Shown one piece after another: positions 7,402 through 16,185 of a stretch of 42,126 nt of DNA. This DNA is from JAJYKN01 sp045403145. GTDB lineage: Bacteria > Nitrospirota > UBA9217. Below the pieces are notes generated by a model. The model was not told the origin of the DNA. It saw only the letters and a list, made by a program, of their open reading frames with translations, and searched no databases. Where the stretch lies: NCBI GenBank assembly GCA_045403145.1, contig JAXIPA010000019.1, positions 1 to 42,126 on the forward strand. The letters are read 5' to 3'. Position numbers and translations under genes: made by a program. Numbering within the stretch: position 1 is the first letter of the stretch; every line of letters begins with the position of its first letter.

Positions 7402-8415
7402 ATGATCATCGTTGTGAAGCCGGATGCGACCGAGGAACAGGTCGAGCACATCATCAAAAAGATCAAGGACCATGGTTTGCAGGCCCACGTGTCAAAGGGC
7501 GTGGAGAGGACAATCATCGGCGCGATCGGCGACGAGGCGGTGCTCCAGAGCCTGCCGCTCGAGGCCATACCCGGCGTGGAGAAAGTGCTTCCCATCCTAA
7601 AGCCCTTCAAACTTGCAAGCAGAGAATTCAGGAAGGAAAACACCGTCATCAGCGTCGGCGGCCAGACTATCGGCGGCAAGCGGATCGCGGTCATGGCAGG
7701 CCCCTGCGCGGTCGAGAACAAAACGCTGCTGTTCGAGATTTCGAAGGAGGTCAAGAACGCGGGTGCAAATTTTATCCGCGGCGGAGCTTTCAAGCCCCGG
7801 ACCTCGCCCTATGCGTTTCAGGGGCTTGAAGAAGAAGGGCTCAAATATCTCGCCGAGGCCAGGGACCGCACCGGTCTTCCCATCGTGACAGAGGTGATGG
7901 ACCCCCGGGACATCGAAATGATAGCGAAATACGCCGACGTGCTCCAGATCGGCGCCCGGAACATGCAGAACTTCAGGCTGCTCAAGGAAGTGGGCCTGTG
8001 CAAAAAGCCGGTGCTGTTGAAACGAGGCATCTCAGCCACGATCAAGGAATGGCTGATGTCCGCCGAGTACATCATGTCCGGCGGCAACCACCAGGTCATC
8101 CTCTGCGAACGCGGAATCCGCACGTACGAGACGGCAACCCGGAATACGCTCGATCTTTCGGCGGTGCCCGTGCTGAAGCAGATGACGCACCTACCGGTCA
8201 TCGTGGACCCGAGCCATGCCGTGGGCAAGTGGGACCTCGTGGCGCCCATGGCAAAGGCTGCGGTCGCGGTCGGGGCTGACGGCCTCATCATCGAAGTGCA
8301 CACGAATCCCGAGGAAGCCCTGTGCGACGGCGAGCAGTCACTGAAGCCGAAGAGCTTCAAACAACTGATGGATGAGATGAAGCCGATCGCAGCGGCGGTG
8401 GGAAGGGAAATCTGA
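7402..8415 (+). CDS. aroF: 3-deoxy-7-phosphoheptulonate (DAHP) synthase, AroF type I-beta
   Basis: This 337-residue enzyme condenses phosphoenolpyruvate and erythrose 4-phosphate, the first step of the shikimate pathway. Residues 1-75 are the ferredoxin-like regulatory domain (MIIVVKPDATEEQVEHIIKK) found in Thermotoga-type enzymes, where it mediates inhibition by tyrosine or phenylalanine. The barrel then shows MAGPCAVEN near 98, RGGAFKPRTSPYAFQG, the metal-site GARNMQNF, and VDPSHAVGKWD. The ATG at 7402 has AAAGGA six bases upstream. It is co-directional with hisC and tyrA. Both pheA and aroF carry regulatory domains, so the pathway appears to be feedback-controlled at entry and at the phenylalanine branch. 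Confidence 0.95.
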   Translation: MIIVVKPDATEEQVEHIIKKIKDHGLQAHVSKGVERTIIGAIGDEAVLQSLPLEAIPGVEKVLPILKPFKLASREFRKENTVISVGGQTIGGKRIAVMAGPCAVENKTLLFEISKEVKNAGANFIRGGAFKPRTSPYAFQGLEEEGLKYLAEARDRTGLPIVTEVMDPRDIEMIAKYADVLQIGARNMQNFRLLKEVGLCKKPVLLKRGISATIKEWLMSAEYIMSGGNHQVILCERGIRTYETATRNTLDLSAVPVLKQMTHLPVIVDPSHAVGKWDLVAPMAKAAVAVGADGLIIEVHTNPEEALCDGEQSLKPKSFKQLMDEMKPIAAAVGREI

Positions 8416-8500
8416 GAATTGCGGATTTTGGATTGCGGAATGAAAAAACGTTTCCAGGACGCAAATCCGTTCGATAACTGGACCAACAAAGAATCTTTTT

Positions 8501-8641
8501 CGTCATTCCCGAGTGCCTCTATCGGGAATCCAGTTTTTCAACAAAAACTATAATGCAAAAGATACACCCTGCACTCGCACTGTCGCACTCGTAAACGCTG
8601 GGTGCAGGCTGGATTCCGGCCAGAATCATGCCGGAATGACG
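8501..8641. repeat. Inverted pair of CGTCATTCC...GGAATCCAG repeats
   Basis: The copy at 8501-8533 starts CGTCATTCCCGAG and ends CGGGAATCCAG. An inverted relative at 8609-8641 starts CTGGATTCCGGCC and ends CCGGAATGACG. Each copy is itself a small hairpin, and the two outer ends pair with each other. A similar single copy lies at 33515-33546. The upstream extension of the tyrA frame is this repeat, not coding sequence. Confidence 0.8.
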
Positions 8642-8677
8642 GCTAAGGGGCACCACCTTCTGCAAATTCAAAAACTT

Positions 8678-9541
8678 ATGGCACTTCACTTCAACAAAGT
8701 CACCATCATCGGCGTGGGTTTGATCGGCGGATCGCTGGCCAGGGTCCTGAAGGAGAAGGGCCTCGCGCGCGAGATCACGGGCGCGGGCAGGAGCAGGGAG
8801 ACGCTCGAACTGGCTCTCAGGCTCGGCGTGATCGACCACATGGGCCAGGGTATGAGGCACGCGGTCGAAAACGCGGACCTCGTGGTGCTCGCGTCCCCGG
8901 TCGGGACGTTTGAAGCAGTTGCAGGAGAGATCGGTCCACACCTGAAAAAAGGGGCGATCCTGACCGACGTGGGCAGCGTCAAAGGGAATCTCGTTCGCGC
9001 ACTTGAAGCACTTCTTCCCGCCGGCGTACTCTACGTGCCCGGACATCCGATCGCGGGCAAGGAAAAGCACGGCGTATCCGAGGCATCGGAGACGCTGTTC
9101 CAGGGCGCCAAGTGTATATTGACGCCGACGGAAAAAACAGACCGCCAGGCGCTTGAAACTGTGAAAGCGCTATGGCAGGCCGCGGGCGCGAATGTGGTCC
9201 TCATGAACCCCGACGTACACGACCATATTTTTTCCGCGGTCAGCCACCTGCCGCACGCGGCTGCATATGCCATGGTGAATACCGTGGCGGAATTCAATGA
9301 AGGCACGGAGAACTATATTACCTTTTCAGGCGCGGGGTTCCGGGACTTCACCCGGATCGCGGCGAGTTCCCCGGAAATGTGGAGGGACATCTGTCTGCTC
9401 AACGGTCCGAACCTCGTCGAAATGATCGAGCGTTACCAGGTTTCGCTCAACAACATAAAAAAAGCGATCAAACATAAGGACGGCGGCAAACTGGAAAAAC
9501 TGTTCCGGTCGGCCAGCGTGCTTCGCAGGGGGCTGGGCTAA
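8678..9541 (+). CDS. tyrA: Prephenate dehydrogenase
   Basis: This 287-residue NAD-dependent enzyme oxidatively decarboxylates prephenate to 4-hydroxyphenylpyruvate, the branch to tyrosine. The Rossmann motif VTIIGVGLIGGSLA lies at residues 8-21. GHPIAGKEKHG carries the catalytic-region His, and SHLPHAAAYAM and GFRDFTRIAASSPEMWRDI are characteristic of the C-terminal helical domain. No ACT domain follows, so there is no built-in tyrosine sensor. The open frame extends upstream to 8513, but that part is a dispersed repeat. The ATG at 8678 directly precedes the Rossmann strand and is chosen, although its ribosome site is weak. The stop TAA at 9539-9541 abuts the aroA ATG, so the two are coupled. 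Confidence 0.93.
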   Translation: MALHFNKVTIIGVGLIGGSLARVLKEKGLAREITGAGRSRETLELALRLGVIDHMGQGMRHAVENADLVVLASPVGTFEAVAGEIGPHLKKGAILTDVGSVKGNLVRALEALLPAGVLYVPGHPIAGKEKHGVSEASETLFQGAKCILTPTEKTDRQALETVKALWQAAGANVVLMNPDVHDHIFSAVSHLPHAAAYAMVNTVAEFNEGTENYITFSGAGFRDFTRIAASSPEMWRDICLLNGPNLVEMIERYQVSLNNIKKAIKHKDGGKLEKLFRSASVLRRGLG

Positions 9542-10843
9542 ATGTCCGACCTCTTGATAAACCCCTCGCGAGGCCTTCGCGGAGAGATGGCTCTGCCGGG
9601 GGACAAGTCTATTTCTCACCGGTCCGTTCTGTTTTCCGCCATTGCCGACGGGGACACGGTCATCACCGGGTTTCTCGCGGGCGAAGATACGATGAACACG
9701 GCGAAGGCGGTTCGGATGATGGGGATCGATGTCGAGGGTCTCGGGGGAGACCGCCTTGTGGTGCGTGGAAAGGGGCTGGACGGTCTTTCCGAGCCGGACG
9801 GTGTACTCGATCTCGGCAATTCGGGAACGGGCATGCGTCTGATGGCGGGCCTGCTCGCGGGGCAGGACTTCTTCTCCGTCCTCACCGGAGACCAGTACTT
9901 GAGGAAGAGGCCCATGGCCAGGATCGTGGACCCCCTCCGCCGGATGGGCGCGGTGATAGACGGACGTTCGGGCGGCAGGCTCGCCCCGCTCGCGATCCGG
10001 GGCGGCGGCAAGCGGATCAGCGCCATAGAGTATTCCGGTCCCATTGCCAGCGCGCAGGTGAAATCCGCGCTGCTTCTTGCGGGCCTGTACGCCGAGGGGA
10101 AAACAACGGTGACCGAACCGTCCAGGTCTCGGGACCACACCGAGCGTTTGTTCCGGTTTTTCGGCGTCGAGGTGCGGGAAGAGGGAACGCGCGTGACGGT
10201 TGAGGGGCGGCAGCGCCTCCGTGCGAAGGGGCCGCTCGCTATTCCGTCCGACATCTCGTCGGCGGCGTTCTTCATGGTCGCCGCGTCAATTGTCCCTGGC
10301 TCCGATCTTACCATCAAAAACGTGGGCGTCAATCCCACCCGCACCGGGGTCATCGACGTGCTCGCTTCGATGGGCGCCGATATCAGCCTCGAGAACCGGC
10401 ATGAACAGGCGGGAGAGCCCGTGGCCGACATCCGGGTCCGGCATAAGCAACTCCGGGCGGTCCGGATCGAGGGCGAGATGATCCCGAGGGCCATCGATGA
10501 AATCCCGGTCCTTTCCGTGGCCGCGTGCTACGCCGAGGGCAGGACGCTCATCAAGGATGCCGCCGAACTTCGGGTCAAGGAGTCCGACCGAATTTCGACC
10601 ATGGCCGCTGAACTGCGGAAAATGGGCGCGGCGGTGACGGAGTTTCCCGACGGCATGGAGATTACCGGGCAGGAGGCGCTCACCGGCGCTGTTTGCGAAA
10701 GTCACGGAGACCATCGCATTGCCATGTCCATGGCTGTTGCCGGGCTTGCCGCGCGGGGGGAAACGGTGGTGCGCGACACGGGTTGGATCGAAACATCCTT
10801 CCCGGGGTTCGAACGGCTGCTGAGACAGGCGGCGTATTCATAA
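9542..10843 (+). CDS. aroA: 3-phosphoshikimate 1-carboxyvinyltransferase (EPSP synthase)
   Basis: This 433-residue enzyme transfers the enolpyruvyl group from PEP to shikimate 3-phosphate. It starts directly after the tyrA stop. Conserved sites are GDKSISHR at residues 20-27 (Lys22, Ser23, Arg27), DLGNSGTGMRLMAG, the KSALLLAGLYAEG helix, the DISSAAFFMVAAS segment, the EIPVLSVAACYAEG catalytic region and the RVKESDRI motif. DHRIAMSMAVAG and WIETSFPGFERLL are at the end. Length and motifs are those of an intact enzyme. The glyphosate-site loop reads GNSGTGMR, typical of class II-like enzymes; whether it is tolerant was not assessed. Confidence 0.96.
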   Translation: MSDLLINPSRGLRGEMALPGDKSISHRSVLFSAIADGDTVITGFLAGEDTMNTAKAVRMMGIDVEGLGGDRLVVRGKGLDGLSEPDGVLDLGNSGTGMRLMAGLLAGQDFFSVLTGDQYLRKRPMARIVDPLRRMGAVIDGRSGGRLAPLAIRGGGKRISAIEYSGPIASAQVKSALLLAGLYAEGKTTVTEPSRSRDHTERLFRFFGVEVREEGTRVTVEGRQRLRAKGPLAIPSDISSAAFFMVAASIVPGSDLTIKNVGVNPTRTGVIDVLASMGADISLENRHEQAGEPVADIRVRHKQLRAVRIEGEMIPRAIDEIPVLSVAACYAEGRTLIKDAAELRVKESDRISTMAAELRKMGAAVTEFPDGMEITGQEALTGAVCESHGDHRIAMSMAVAGLAARGETVVRDTGWIETSFPGFERLLRQAAYS

Positions 10844-10864
10844 GTCAGAAGTCAGAAGTCAGGA
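10844..10864. repeat. Short GTCAGAA tandem
   Basis: The stretch AAGTCAGAAGTCAGAAGTCAGG follows the aroA stop and consists of three near-identical 7-base units. It lies in the 52-base aroA-cmk gap and codes for nothing. Confidence 0.6.
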
Positions 10865-10895
10865 AAAGCTTCTTCGTCTTAAGCTCAATAGTGAT

Positions 10896-11570
10896 ATGAA
10901 AAAAAAAGGACTTGTCATCGCCATTGATGGGCCATCGGGTGCTGGGAAAAGCACGACGGCGCGGCTTCTGGCGGAGCGTCTTGGCTATATATACATCGAT
11001 ACCGGGGCTATGTACCGCGCCGTGGGCTGGAAGGTCAGTCGGGAAGACATCGATCCCGAAAATGAAGAAAAGATCGAGGATCTGTGCCGTCGTACCGAGG
11101 TTGCCATCAAGCAAGATAATAGTGATCCGAGATTTTACGTGGACGGGCAGGATGTGACCGGCGAGATCCGCACCCCCGAAATGGGGATGATGGCGTCGGC
11201 AGTTTCAAAATCTCCCGCTGTGCGGGCCCGTCTGCTCACACTCCAGCGGGAACTGGGCAAAAACGGCGGCGTGGTGATGGACGGCAGGGACATCGGCACC
11301 GTCGTGTTTCCCGACGCGGACATGAAATTTTTTCTGGACGCCGGCGCGGAAGAGCGTGGACACCGCAGGTACCTGGAACTGAAAGCAAAAGGCATGGACG
11401 TCGACTTGGCGAGGATTACGCGGGAAATCAGGGACCGTGACCTGCAGGACAGCGGGCGCGCGCTTGCGCCGCTCCGGCGCGCCGCTGACGCCATCCTGAT
11501 CGATTCGACGGCCCTCGACGTCAACGAAGTTCTGGGGCTGATGCTTTCCGAAATATCGAAGGTGAAGTGA
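10896..11570 (+). CDS. cmk: Cytidylate kinase
   Basis: This 224-residue kinase phosphorylates CMP and dCMP with ATP. It has a P-loop GPSGAGKS at residues 12-19 and the IDTGAMYRAVGWK NMP-binding segment. The VMDGRDIGTVVFPDADMKFF strand carries the nucleotide-contacting Arg-Asp, and SGRALAPLRRAADAILIDST forms the lid. Length is typical of short-type Cmk. It is followed by ispH and rpsA, an arrangement seen in many Gram-negative genomes, where cmk-rpsA-ihfB are neighbours. Confidence 0.95.
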   Translation: MKKKGLVIAIDGPSGAGKSTTARLLAERLGYIYIDTGAMYRAVGWKVSREDIDPENEEKIEDLCRRTEVAIKQDNSDPRFYVDGQDVTGEIRTPEMGMMASAVSKSPAVRARLLTLQRELGKNGGVVMDGRDIGTVVFPDADMKFFLDAGAEERGHRRYLELKAKGMDVDLARITREIRDRDLQDSGRALAPLRRAADAILIDSTALDVNEVLGLMLSEISKVK

Positions 11571-11576
11571 GAAACG

Positions 11577-12419
11577 ATGGAAATTTTTCTTGCTGACAAG
11601 GCGGGGTTCTGTTTTGGGGTGAAGCGGGCGATCAGCACGGCCTTTGAAGCGGCCGGCAAGGGGCGCGTCTTCTGTCTCGGGCCCCTCATTCACAACCCCC
11701 AGGAAGTGGAGCGTCTGCGTAATGCGGGCGTCGAGACGGTTGAGGATTTTTCCTCCCTGAAACCGGGCGATTTCCTCATCATTCGTTCGCACGGCGTCCC
11801 TCCCCGCGTAATTGCCAAGGCCAGAGACAGCGGCCTCACCATCATCGATTTGACATGCCCCTTTGTCGGCAAGGCGCAGCGCGATGCCGAGGCGCTCCGG
11901 AAAGAAGGATATCAGGTGGTCGTGGTTGGGGAGAAAGAGCACCCGGAGGTACAGAGTATACTGGGATATGCCGGGGAGAACGCCGTTGTCGTGGAAAGAG
12001 CCGGGGATATCGAGGACGTGGCGCTCGGGACCCGGCTGGGCGTTGTCGCGCAAACCACGCAATCATATGGTAATTTTTCCGAAATTGTGTTAACATTACT
12101 CCGTCTTTCCAAAGAATTAAAGGTTTTCAACACCATCTGCAGCTCAACCAAGGAACGTCAGGAAGCCGCCCGTATACTTGCCAGCCAGGTTGACGTCATG
12201 CTGGTCGTGGGTGGGCGCAACAGCGCCAATACAAGCAGACTTGCTTCTTTGTGCAGGCAGGAGGGAAAGCCCACCTATCATATCGAGACGGCGGGCGAAA
12301 TCCGGCCGGAGTGGCTGGAAGGCGTCAGCTCAGTGGGAGTAACGGCGGGTGCGTCCACTCCTGGCTGGGTGGTTGAGGGGGTCCTGGAAAGATTACGGGC
12401 GATCGGCAGGGAGGCATAA
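11577..12419 (+). CDS. ispH: 4-hydroxy-3-methylbut-2-enyl diphosphate reductase
   Basis: This 280-residue [4Fe-4S] enzyme makes IPP and DMAPP in the last step of the MEP isoprenoid pathway. The three cluster cysteines are Cys12 (AGFCFGVKRAI), Cys94 (DLTCPFV) and Cys188 (NTICSSTKERQE). The substrate-binding segments LGPLIHNPQ, IIRSHGVPP and VVVGEKEHPEV are intact. The ATG at 11577 lies six bases after the cmk stop. The Cmk-IspH-RpsA order is often seen in deltaproteobacterial and related genomes. Confidence 0.96.
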   Translation: MEIFLADKAGFCFGVKRAISTAFEAAGKGRVFCLGPLIHNPQEVERLRNAGVETVEDFSSLKPGDFLIIRSHGVPPRVIAKARDSGLTIIDLTCPFVGKAQRDAEALRKEGYQVVVVGEKEHPEVQSILGYAGENAVVVERAGDIEDVALGTRLGVVAQTTQSYGNFSEIVLTLLRLSKELKVFNTICSSTKERQEAARILASQVDVMLVVGGRNSANTSRLASLCRQEGKPTYHIETAGEIRPEWLEGVSSVGVTAGASTPGWVVEGVLERLRAIGREA

Positions 12420-12523
12420 GCGCCAGATTTGGCAGATATTCGACTTTATTAGACAATCAGAATTTGAGTTCCATGATTTTGGATTTGTTTACGCAGTCTA
12501 CTTTCAGGAGGTAAGGACGTTCC

Positions 12524-14221
12524 ATGGGTGATTCAGAAAAAAACATCGAACACGAAGAAAATACCGCCGCTTCAGCCGGCCAGGAGACCGAGTTCGAGGC
12601 GCTCTATAACCAGTCGCTGAAGCGTTTCAAGTCCGGGACCCTGGTCCGGGGGCGAGTGCTGCAGGTCCGGTCCGGCGTGGTGATGCTGGATCTCGGATAC
12701 AAATCGGACGGTATTATCCCCGTGGAGCAGTTCACGGAAGAAGAGCTCAAGGCGCTTAAGCCGGGCGACGAGATTGAAGTCCTGATCGAGCAGGCGGAAG
12801 ACTCGCACGGAAATATCATGCTTTCCCGTGACAAGGCGAAGAAGCTCCAGGTCTGGGACGACCTCAACCGCGCCTATCAGGCCGGAACCCCGGTAAAAGC
12901 GAAAGTACTTGCGTCCATCAAGGGAGGCCTGTCGGTTGATATCGGCGGAGTCGAGGCCTTCCTGCCCGGGTCCCAGGTCGATGTCAAACCGGTCCAGAAC
13001 CTGGGGCGGCTCGTCGGCCAGACGCTTGATATGAAGATCATCAAGATGAACTCCGGCCGCGGCAACATCGTTCTCTCCCGCCGGGCGATCCTGGAGGAAC
13101 AGCAGAACCTGAAAAAGGAGGCGACGCTCTCCGCGCTCGCGGAGGGACAGGTTGTGAGCGGCGTGATCAAGAACATTACGGACTACGGCGCGTTCGTGGA
13201 TCTGGGCGGCATCGACGGGCTTATGCATATCACCGATATATCCTGGGGCAGGATCAACCACCCCACCGAGGCCGTCAAAGTAGGCGACCGGGTCGACGTG
13301 GTCGTTCTCAAATATGACCGGGAGAAACAAAAGGTTTCGCTCGGCATGAAACAGAAGACGCAGGACCCCTGGCAGACCGTTGCGGAGAAATATCCCGTGG
13401 GCAACAGGGTGCGCGGCAAGGTAATGAGCCTGACTGATTACGGCGCCTTCGTCGAGCTCGAGCACGGGGTGGAAGGGCTGGTGCACGTATCCGAGATGTC
13501 CTGGACCCAGAAGGTCAAACATCCGTCAAAAATCGTTTCCGTCGGCGATATGATCGACGCGCAGGTGCTTTCCGTCGACCCCGCGGGCAAACGTATTTCC
13601 CTCGGCATGAAGCAGATCGAACCCAATCCCTGGCAGACCATCGGCGAGCGTTATCCCGTCGGCTCCGAGGTCGAGGGCAAGGTCAAGACCGTAACCGATT
13701 TCGGTGCCTTTATCGGCATCGAAGAAGGCATAGACGGACTCGTTCATATATCCGACCTCTCGTGGGCCAAGCATGTAAAGCATCCCGCTGAAATGCTCAA
13801 GAAGGGGCAGAAGACCAGGGCCGTCGTGCTTTCCATCGATCCCGCGAAGGAGCGAATATCCCTGGGGCTCAAGCAGCTGACGCCGGACCCCTGGGACAAG
13901 GCCATTCCGGAGCGCTACAAGGTCGGCCAGGATGAAAAGGTAACGGTGACGAAAAAGGCCGATTTCGGGATGTTCGTAGAGCTGGAGCACGGGATCGAGG
14001 GGCTGATCCCCGCGTCCGAGGTCCCGAAGGACGCTCCGGAGATCAAAGAAGGGGACGAAGTGACCGCACGGATCATCAAGGTGGATAAAGGCGATCGCAA
14101 GATCGCGCTTTCGATCAAGGCCCATGTCAAAGGACAGGACCGGTCAACGCTCAAGGATTATATGAGCCAGCAGGAAAAACCCGACACGACCATCGGCGCC
14201 TTGCTGAAAGAACGGAGCTGA
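12524..14221 (+). CDS. rpsA: 30S ribosomal protein S1
   Basis: This 565-residue protein has six consecutive S1 RNA-binding domains beginning near residues 38, 125, 208, 295, 382 and 470. Domains 3-5 carry the strongest consensus (TDYGAFVDLGGIDGLMHITD; TDYGAFVEL; TDFGAFIGI). Domains 1 and 2 are the divergent ones that normally dock on the ribosome, and domain 6 is TKKADFGMFVELEHG. S1 unwinds and recruits mRNA to the 30S subunit. An AGGAGGT ribosome site at 12507-12513 precedes the ATG. The 104-base leader before it may take part in S1 autoregulation, but no specific structure was recognised. Confidence 0.95.
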   Translation: MGDSEKNIEHEENTAASAGQETEFEALYNQSLKRFKSGTLVRGRVLQVRSGVVMLDLGYKSDGIIPVEQFTEEELKALKPGDEIEVLIEQAEDSHGNIMLSRDKAKKLQVWDDLNRAYQAGTPVKAKVLASIKGGLSVDIGGVEAFLPGSQVDVKPVQNLGRLVGQTLDMKIIKMNSGRGNIVLSRRAILEEQQNLKKEATLSALAEGQVVSGVIKNITDYGAFVDLGGIDGLMHITDISWGRINHPTEAVKVGDRVDVVVLKYDREKQKVSLGMKQKTQDPWQTVAEKYPVGNRVRGKVMSLTDYGAFVELEHGVEGLVHVSEMSWTQKVKHPSKIVSVGDMIDAQVLSVDPAGKRISLGMKQIEPNPWQTIGERYPVGSEVEGKVKTVTDFGAFIGIEEGIDGLVHISDLSWAKHVKHPAEMLKKGQKTRAVVLSIDPAKERISLGLKQLTPDPWDKAIPERYKVGQDEKVTVTKKADFGMFVELEHGIEGLIPASEVPKDAPEIKEGDEVTARIIKVDKGDRKIALSIKAHVKGQDRSTLKDYMSQQEKPDTTIGALLKERS

Positions 14222-14227
14222 TCCGCG

Positions 14228-15127
14228 ATGAAAGGTCGTCCTCTCCTGATCGTACTCGCGACTGCCGCCGGGCTCGGCGTGTTGTTCGTCATCGTACTTT
14301 CCCTCGCCTCATATCTTACGGGCGAGAAGAGAACGTCCGTTCCCTTGTCCGTGGGGGGGGGAGGGGCAGTTGCCCTCGTCAAGATCGAAGGTCTCCTGGT
14401 GACGTCGGACAGCGTGGTGGAAGAGCTGAATGATTACGCGGACGATAGGTCCATCAAGGCCATCGTTCTCCGGATCGACAGCCCCGGCGGCGGCGTGGTC
14501 GCGTCCCAGGAAATCTACAACGCGGTAAGGAACGCGAAAAAAGAAGGCAAGCTGATCGTCGCCTCCATGGGGTCTGTCGCAGCCTCGGGTGGCTACTATG
14601 TGGCCGCGGCCGCGGACAAGATCGTGGCAAACCCCGGCACCCTCACGGGCAGCATCGGCGTCAAGATGGAGTTCGCCAATGTCGAGAAACTCCTGGAAAA
14701 GATCGGCGTGAAGGGCATGGTGGTGAAAGCCGGAGAGTACAAGGACGTGGGCTCTCCGTTTCGTGACATGACCGAGCAGGAAAAAAAGCTGCTCCAGGGC
14801 GTGATCGACGACGTACACGGCCAGTTCATAGACGCCGTTGCCGAGGGCCGCGGTCTGCCTGCGGCTGACGTGAAGGCCATCGCAGACGGCCGCATCTTCA
14901 CCGGCCGGCAGGCGCTTGCGATCAAGCTGGTAGACCAGCTGGGGGACCTCGCGGACAGCATCCAGCTTGCGGGGACGCTGGCGGGGATCAAGGGAAAACC
15001 GAGGATCGTGGAAAAAAAGAAAAAAATTCCTTTCCTGGATTATTTGAAAGAGGAATCCGCGTCCTGGATCGGGGATGTTGTAACCCAGGGGCTCGGCAGG
15101 ACGACCGTTTCATTACAGTATCGATAG
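14228..15127 (+). CDS. sppA: Signal peptide peptidase SppA (short form)
   Basis: This 299-residue protein has an N-terminal membrane segment at about residues 6-28 and then a ClpP/crotonase-fold protease domain. The catalytic serine is Ser120 in SVAASGGYY, and the general base is Lys172 in GEYKDVGSP. The 52-residue spacing matches the Ser-Lys dyad of Bacillus-type SppA. It degrades signal peptides left in the membrane after secretion. It is the single-domain type, roughly half the size of the E. coli tandem-domain protein. It lies six bases after rpsA and is likely co-transcribed. Confidence 0.93.
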   Translation: MKGRPLLIVLATAAGLGVLFVIVLSLASYLTGEKRTSVPLSVGGGGAVALVKIEGLLVTSDSVVEELNDYADDRSIKAIVLRIDSPGGGVVASQEIYNAVRNAKKEGKLIVASMGSVAASGGYYVAAAADKIVANPGTLTGSIGVKMEFANVEKLLEKIGVKGMVVKAGEYKDVGSPFRDMTEQEKKLLQGVIDDVHGQFIDAVAEGRGLPAADVKAIADGRIFTGRQALAIKLVDQLGDLADSIQLAGTLAGIKGKPRIVEKKKKIPFLDYLKEESASWIGDVVTQGLGRTTVSLQYR

Positions 15128-15139
15128 ACATTAGAAACC

Positions 15140-15212
15140 AGTTCAAAGTTCACAGTTCAAGGTTTATGATCTGCCCAATACTCTGAACTCTGAACTATGA
15201 ACTCTGAACTTT
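15140..15212. repeat. GTTCA/GAACT inverted repeat cluster
   Basis: The left block, AGTTCAAAGTTCACAGTTC, starts at 15140. It is mirrored by CTGAACTCTGAACTATGAAC and following bases at 15183-15212. Each block is a degenerate 9-10 base tandem. It fills the sppA-ihfB gap, ending just before the ihfB ribosome site, and could form a hairpin of about 20 pairs. Confidence 0.65.
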
Positions 15213-15226
15213 CAGGAGGTTACTGC

Positions 15227-15511
15227 ATGACAAAGGCGGAGCTGGTAGATAAAATAGCCGAGAAAAAACCGGGATTGACCAGGAAACAGGTGGAGGTCGT
15301 CGTGAACACCGTGCTCGACGGCATCAAAGACGCCTTGTCCCGGGAAGACAAGGTGGAGATACGGGGCTTCGGGAGCTTCCGCATCCGCTACCGCCGCGCC
15401 AAAGAAGGCAGAAACCCCAAGACCGGCGAGACCGTTCAAGTGCCGCCCAAGAAAGTGCCATTTTTCAAGGCCGGAAAAGAGATGCGGGAAATGGTCGACG
15501 GAAAGGTCTGA
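15227..15511 (+). CDS. ihfB: Integration host factor beta-like / HU-family DNA-bending protein
   Basis: This 94-residue protein starts at the ATG at 15227, directly after an AGGAGGT ribosome site at 15214-15220. The frame is open upstream to 15197, but that part is repeat DNA. It shows the HU/IHF pattern TKAELVDKIAEKKPGLTRKQ, VEIRGFGSFRIRYRRAK, GRNPKTGETV (the DNA-intercalating Pro arm) and VPFFKAGKEMREMV. GFGSF and VPFFKAGKEMRE resemble the beta subunit more than alpha, and the cmk-rpsA-ihfB neighbourhood agrees. It bends DNA and is needed for sigma-54 activation, recombination and replication. Confidence 0.88.
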   Translation: MTKAELVDKIAEKKPGLTRKQVEVVVNTVLDGIKDALSREDKVEIRGFGSFRIRYRRAKEGRNPKTGETVQVPPKKVPFFKAGKEMREMVDGKV

Positions 15512-15523
15512 CTCCTTTCCGTC
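15497..15523. terminator. Hairpin shared by convergent ihfB and response regulator genes
   Basis: GACGGAAAGG (15497-15506) and CCTTTCCGTC (15514-15523) form a perfect 10-pair stem with a 7-base loop. It overlaps the ihfB stop and the last codon of the opposing gene. No long T tract follows on either side, so termination may be Rho-assisted. Confidence 0.6.
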
Positions 15524-16184
15524 ACCCGTCTATCTTGATGATCCCCTTCTGAATCGCAAACTTGATCAGCCCGGCGCGAGTATGGATCTTGAGTTTTTCA
15601 CTGATATTGGTTTGATGGGTGACGACCGTTTTTGCACTGATAGAGAGGATGTCAGCGGCCTCCTTTTGCGTATATCCCTCCGCGATGAGCTTCAGTACCT
15701 GTTTTTCACGATCCGTCAGTGAATCGTAGGTGTCCTCAGCCGGTTCCCCCTTTTGTACGCCCAGATAACCGTCCACCACGCATGTTGCGATGGAAGGGTG
15801 CACGTACGTCCTGCCCGACATAACCGTCTCGATCGCGGCGAGCAGTTCCAGGCCGACTGCTTTTTTGAGCAGGTAGCCGGAGGCGCCGGCCTTGAAAAAA
15901 CGCCGGATATACACCGTGTCCTCATACTGGGTCAGCACCAGGATCTTGATGGCGGGATTGATCTTTTTGATTTCCACGGTCGCTTCGAGCCCGCCAAGCT
16001 TCGGCATGGAAATGTCCATGAGCACGATATCCGGTTTGTATTTCTTTACGGACTGGATTGCTTCGACGCCGTCCGCCGCCTCTCCCACGACCTCATAGGC
16101 ATCGGACATATGGAGAAACGAGGCGATTCCCTGGCGCACCAGGGCATGATCGTCGGCGATCAGAATTCTTGTCTTGAAACCCAT
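15522..16184 (-). CDS. NarL/FixJ-family response regulator
   Basis: This 220-residue protein has a receiver domain (residues 5-120) with Asp11-Asp12 in ILIADDH, the phospho-acceptor Asp57 in VLMDISMPKLGG and the conserved Lys in the SGYLLKKAV loop. A C-terminal LuxR-type HTH at about 150-215 contains LTDREKQVLKLIAEGYTQKE and AADILSISAKTVVTHQTNIS. It is thus a phosphorylation-controlled transcription factor. It starts one base after the histidine kinase stop, forming a cognate pair with that kinase. The convergent 3' end overlaps a hairpin shared with ihfB. Its targets are unknown; the promoter of its own operon has a tandem repeat that could be its site. Confidence 0.93.
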   Translation of the reverse strand: MGFKTRILIADDHALVRQGIASFLHMSDAYEVVGEAADGVEAIQSVKKYKPDIVLMDISMPKLGGLEATVEIKKINPAIKILVLTQYEDTVYIRRFFKAGASGYLLKKAVGLELLAAIETVMSGRTYVHPSIATCVVDGYLGVQKGEPAEDTYDSLTDREKQVLKLIAEGYTQKEAADILSISAKTVVTHQTNISEKLKIHTRAGLIKFAIQKGIIKIDG

Positions 16185-16185
16185 G

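Noticed and set aside
8513..8677. Upstream extension of tyrA
   Set aside because: The stretch is an inverted repeat pair, and the Rossmann motif starts at the ATG at 8678.
15140..15212. CRISPR-like short repeats
   Set aside because: The units are 9-10 bases, degenerate and in inverted order, without regular spacers or cas genes.
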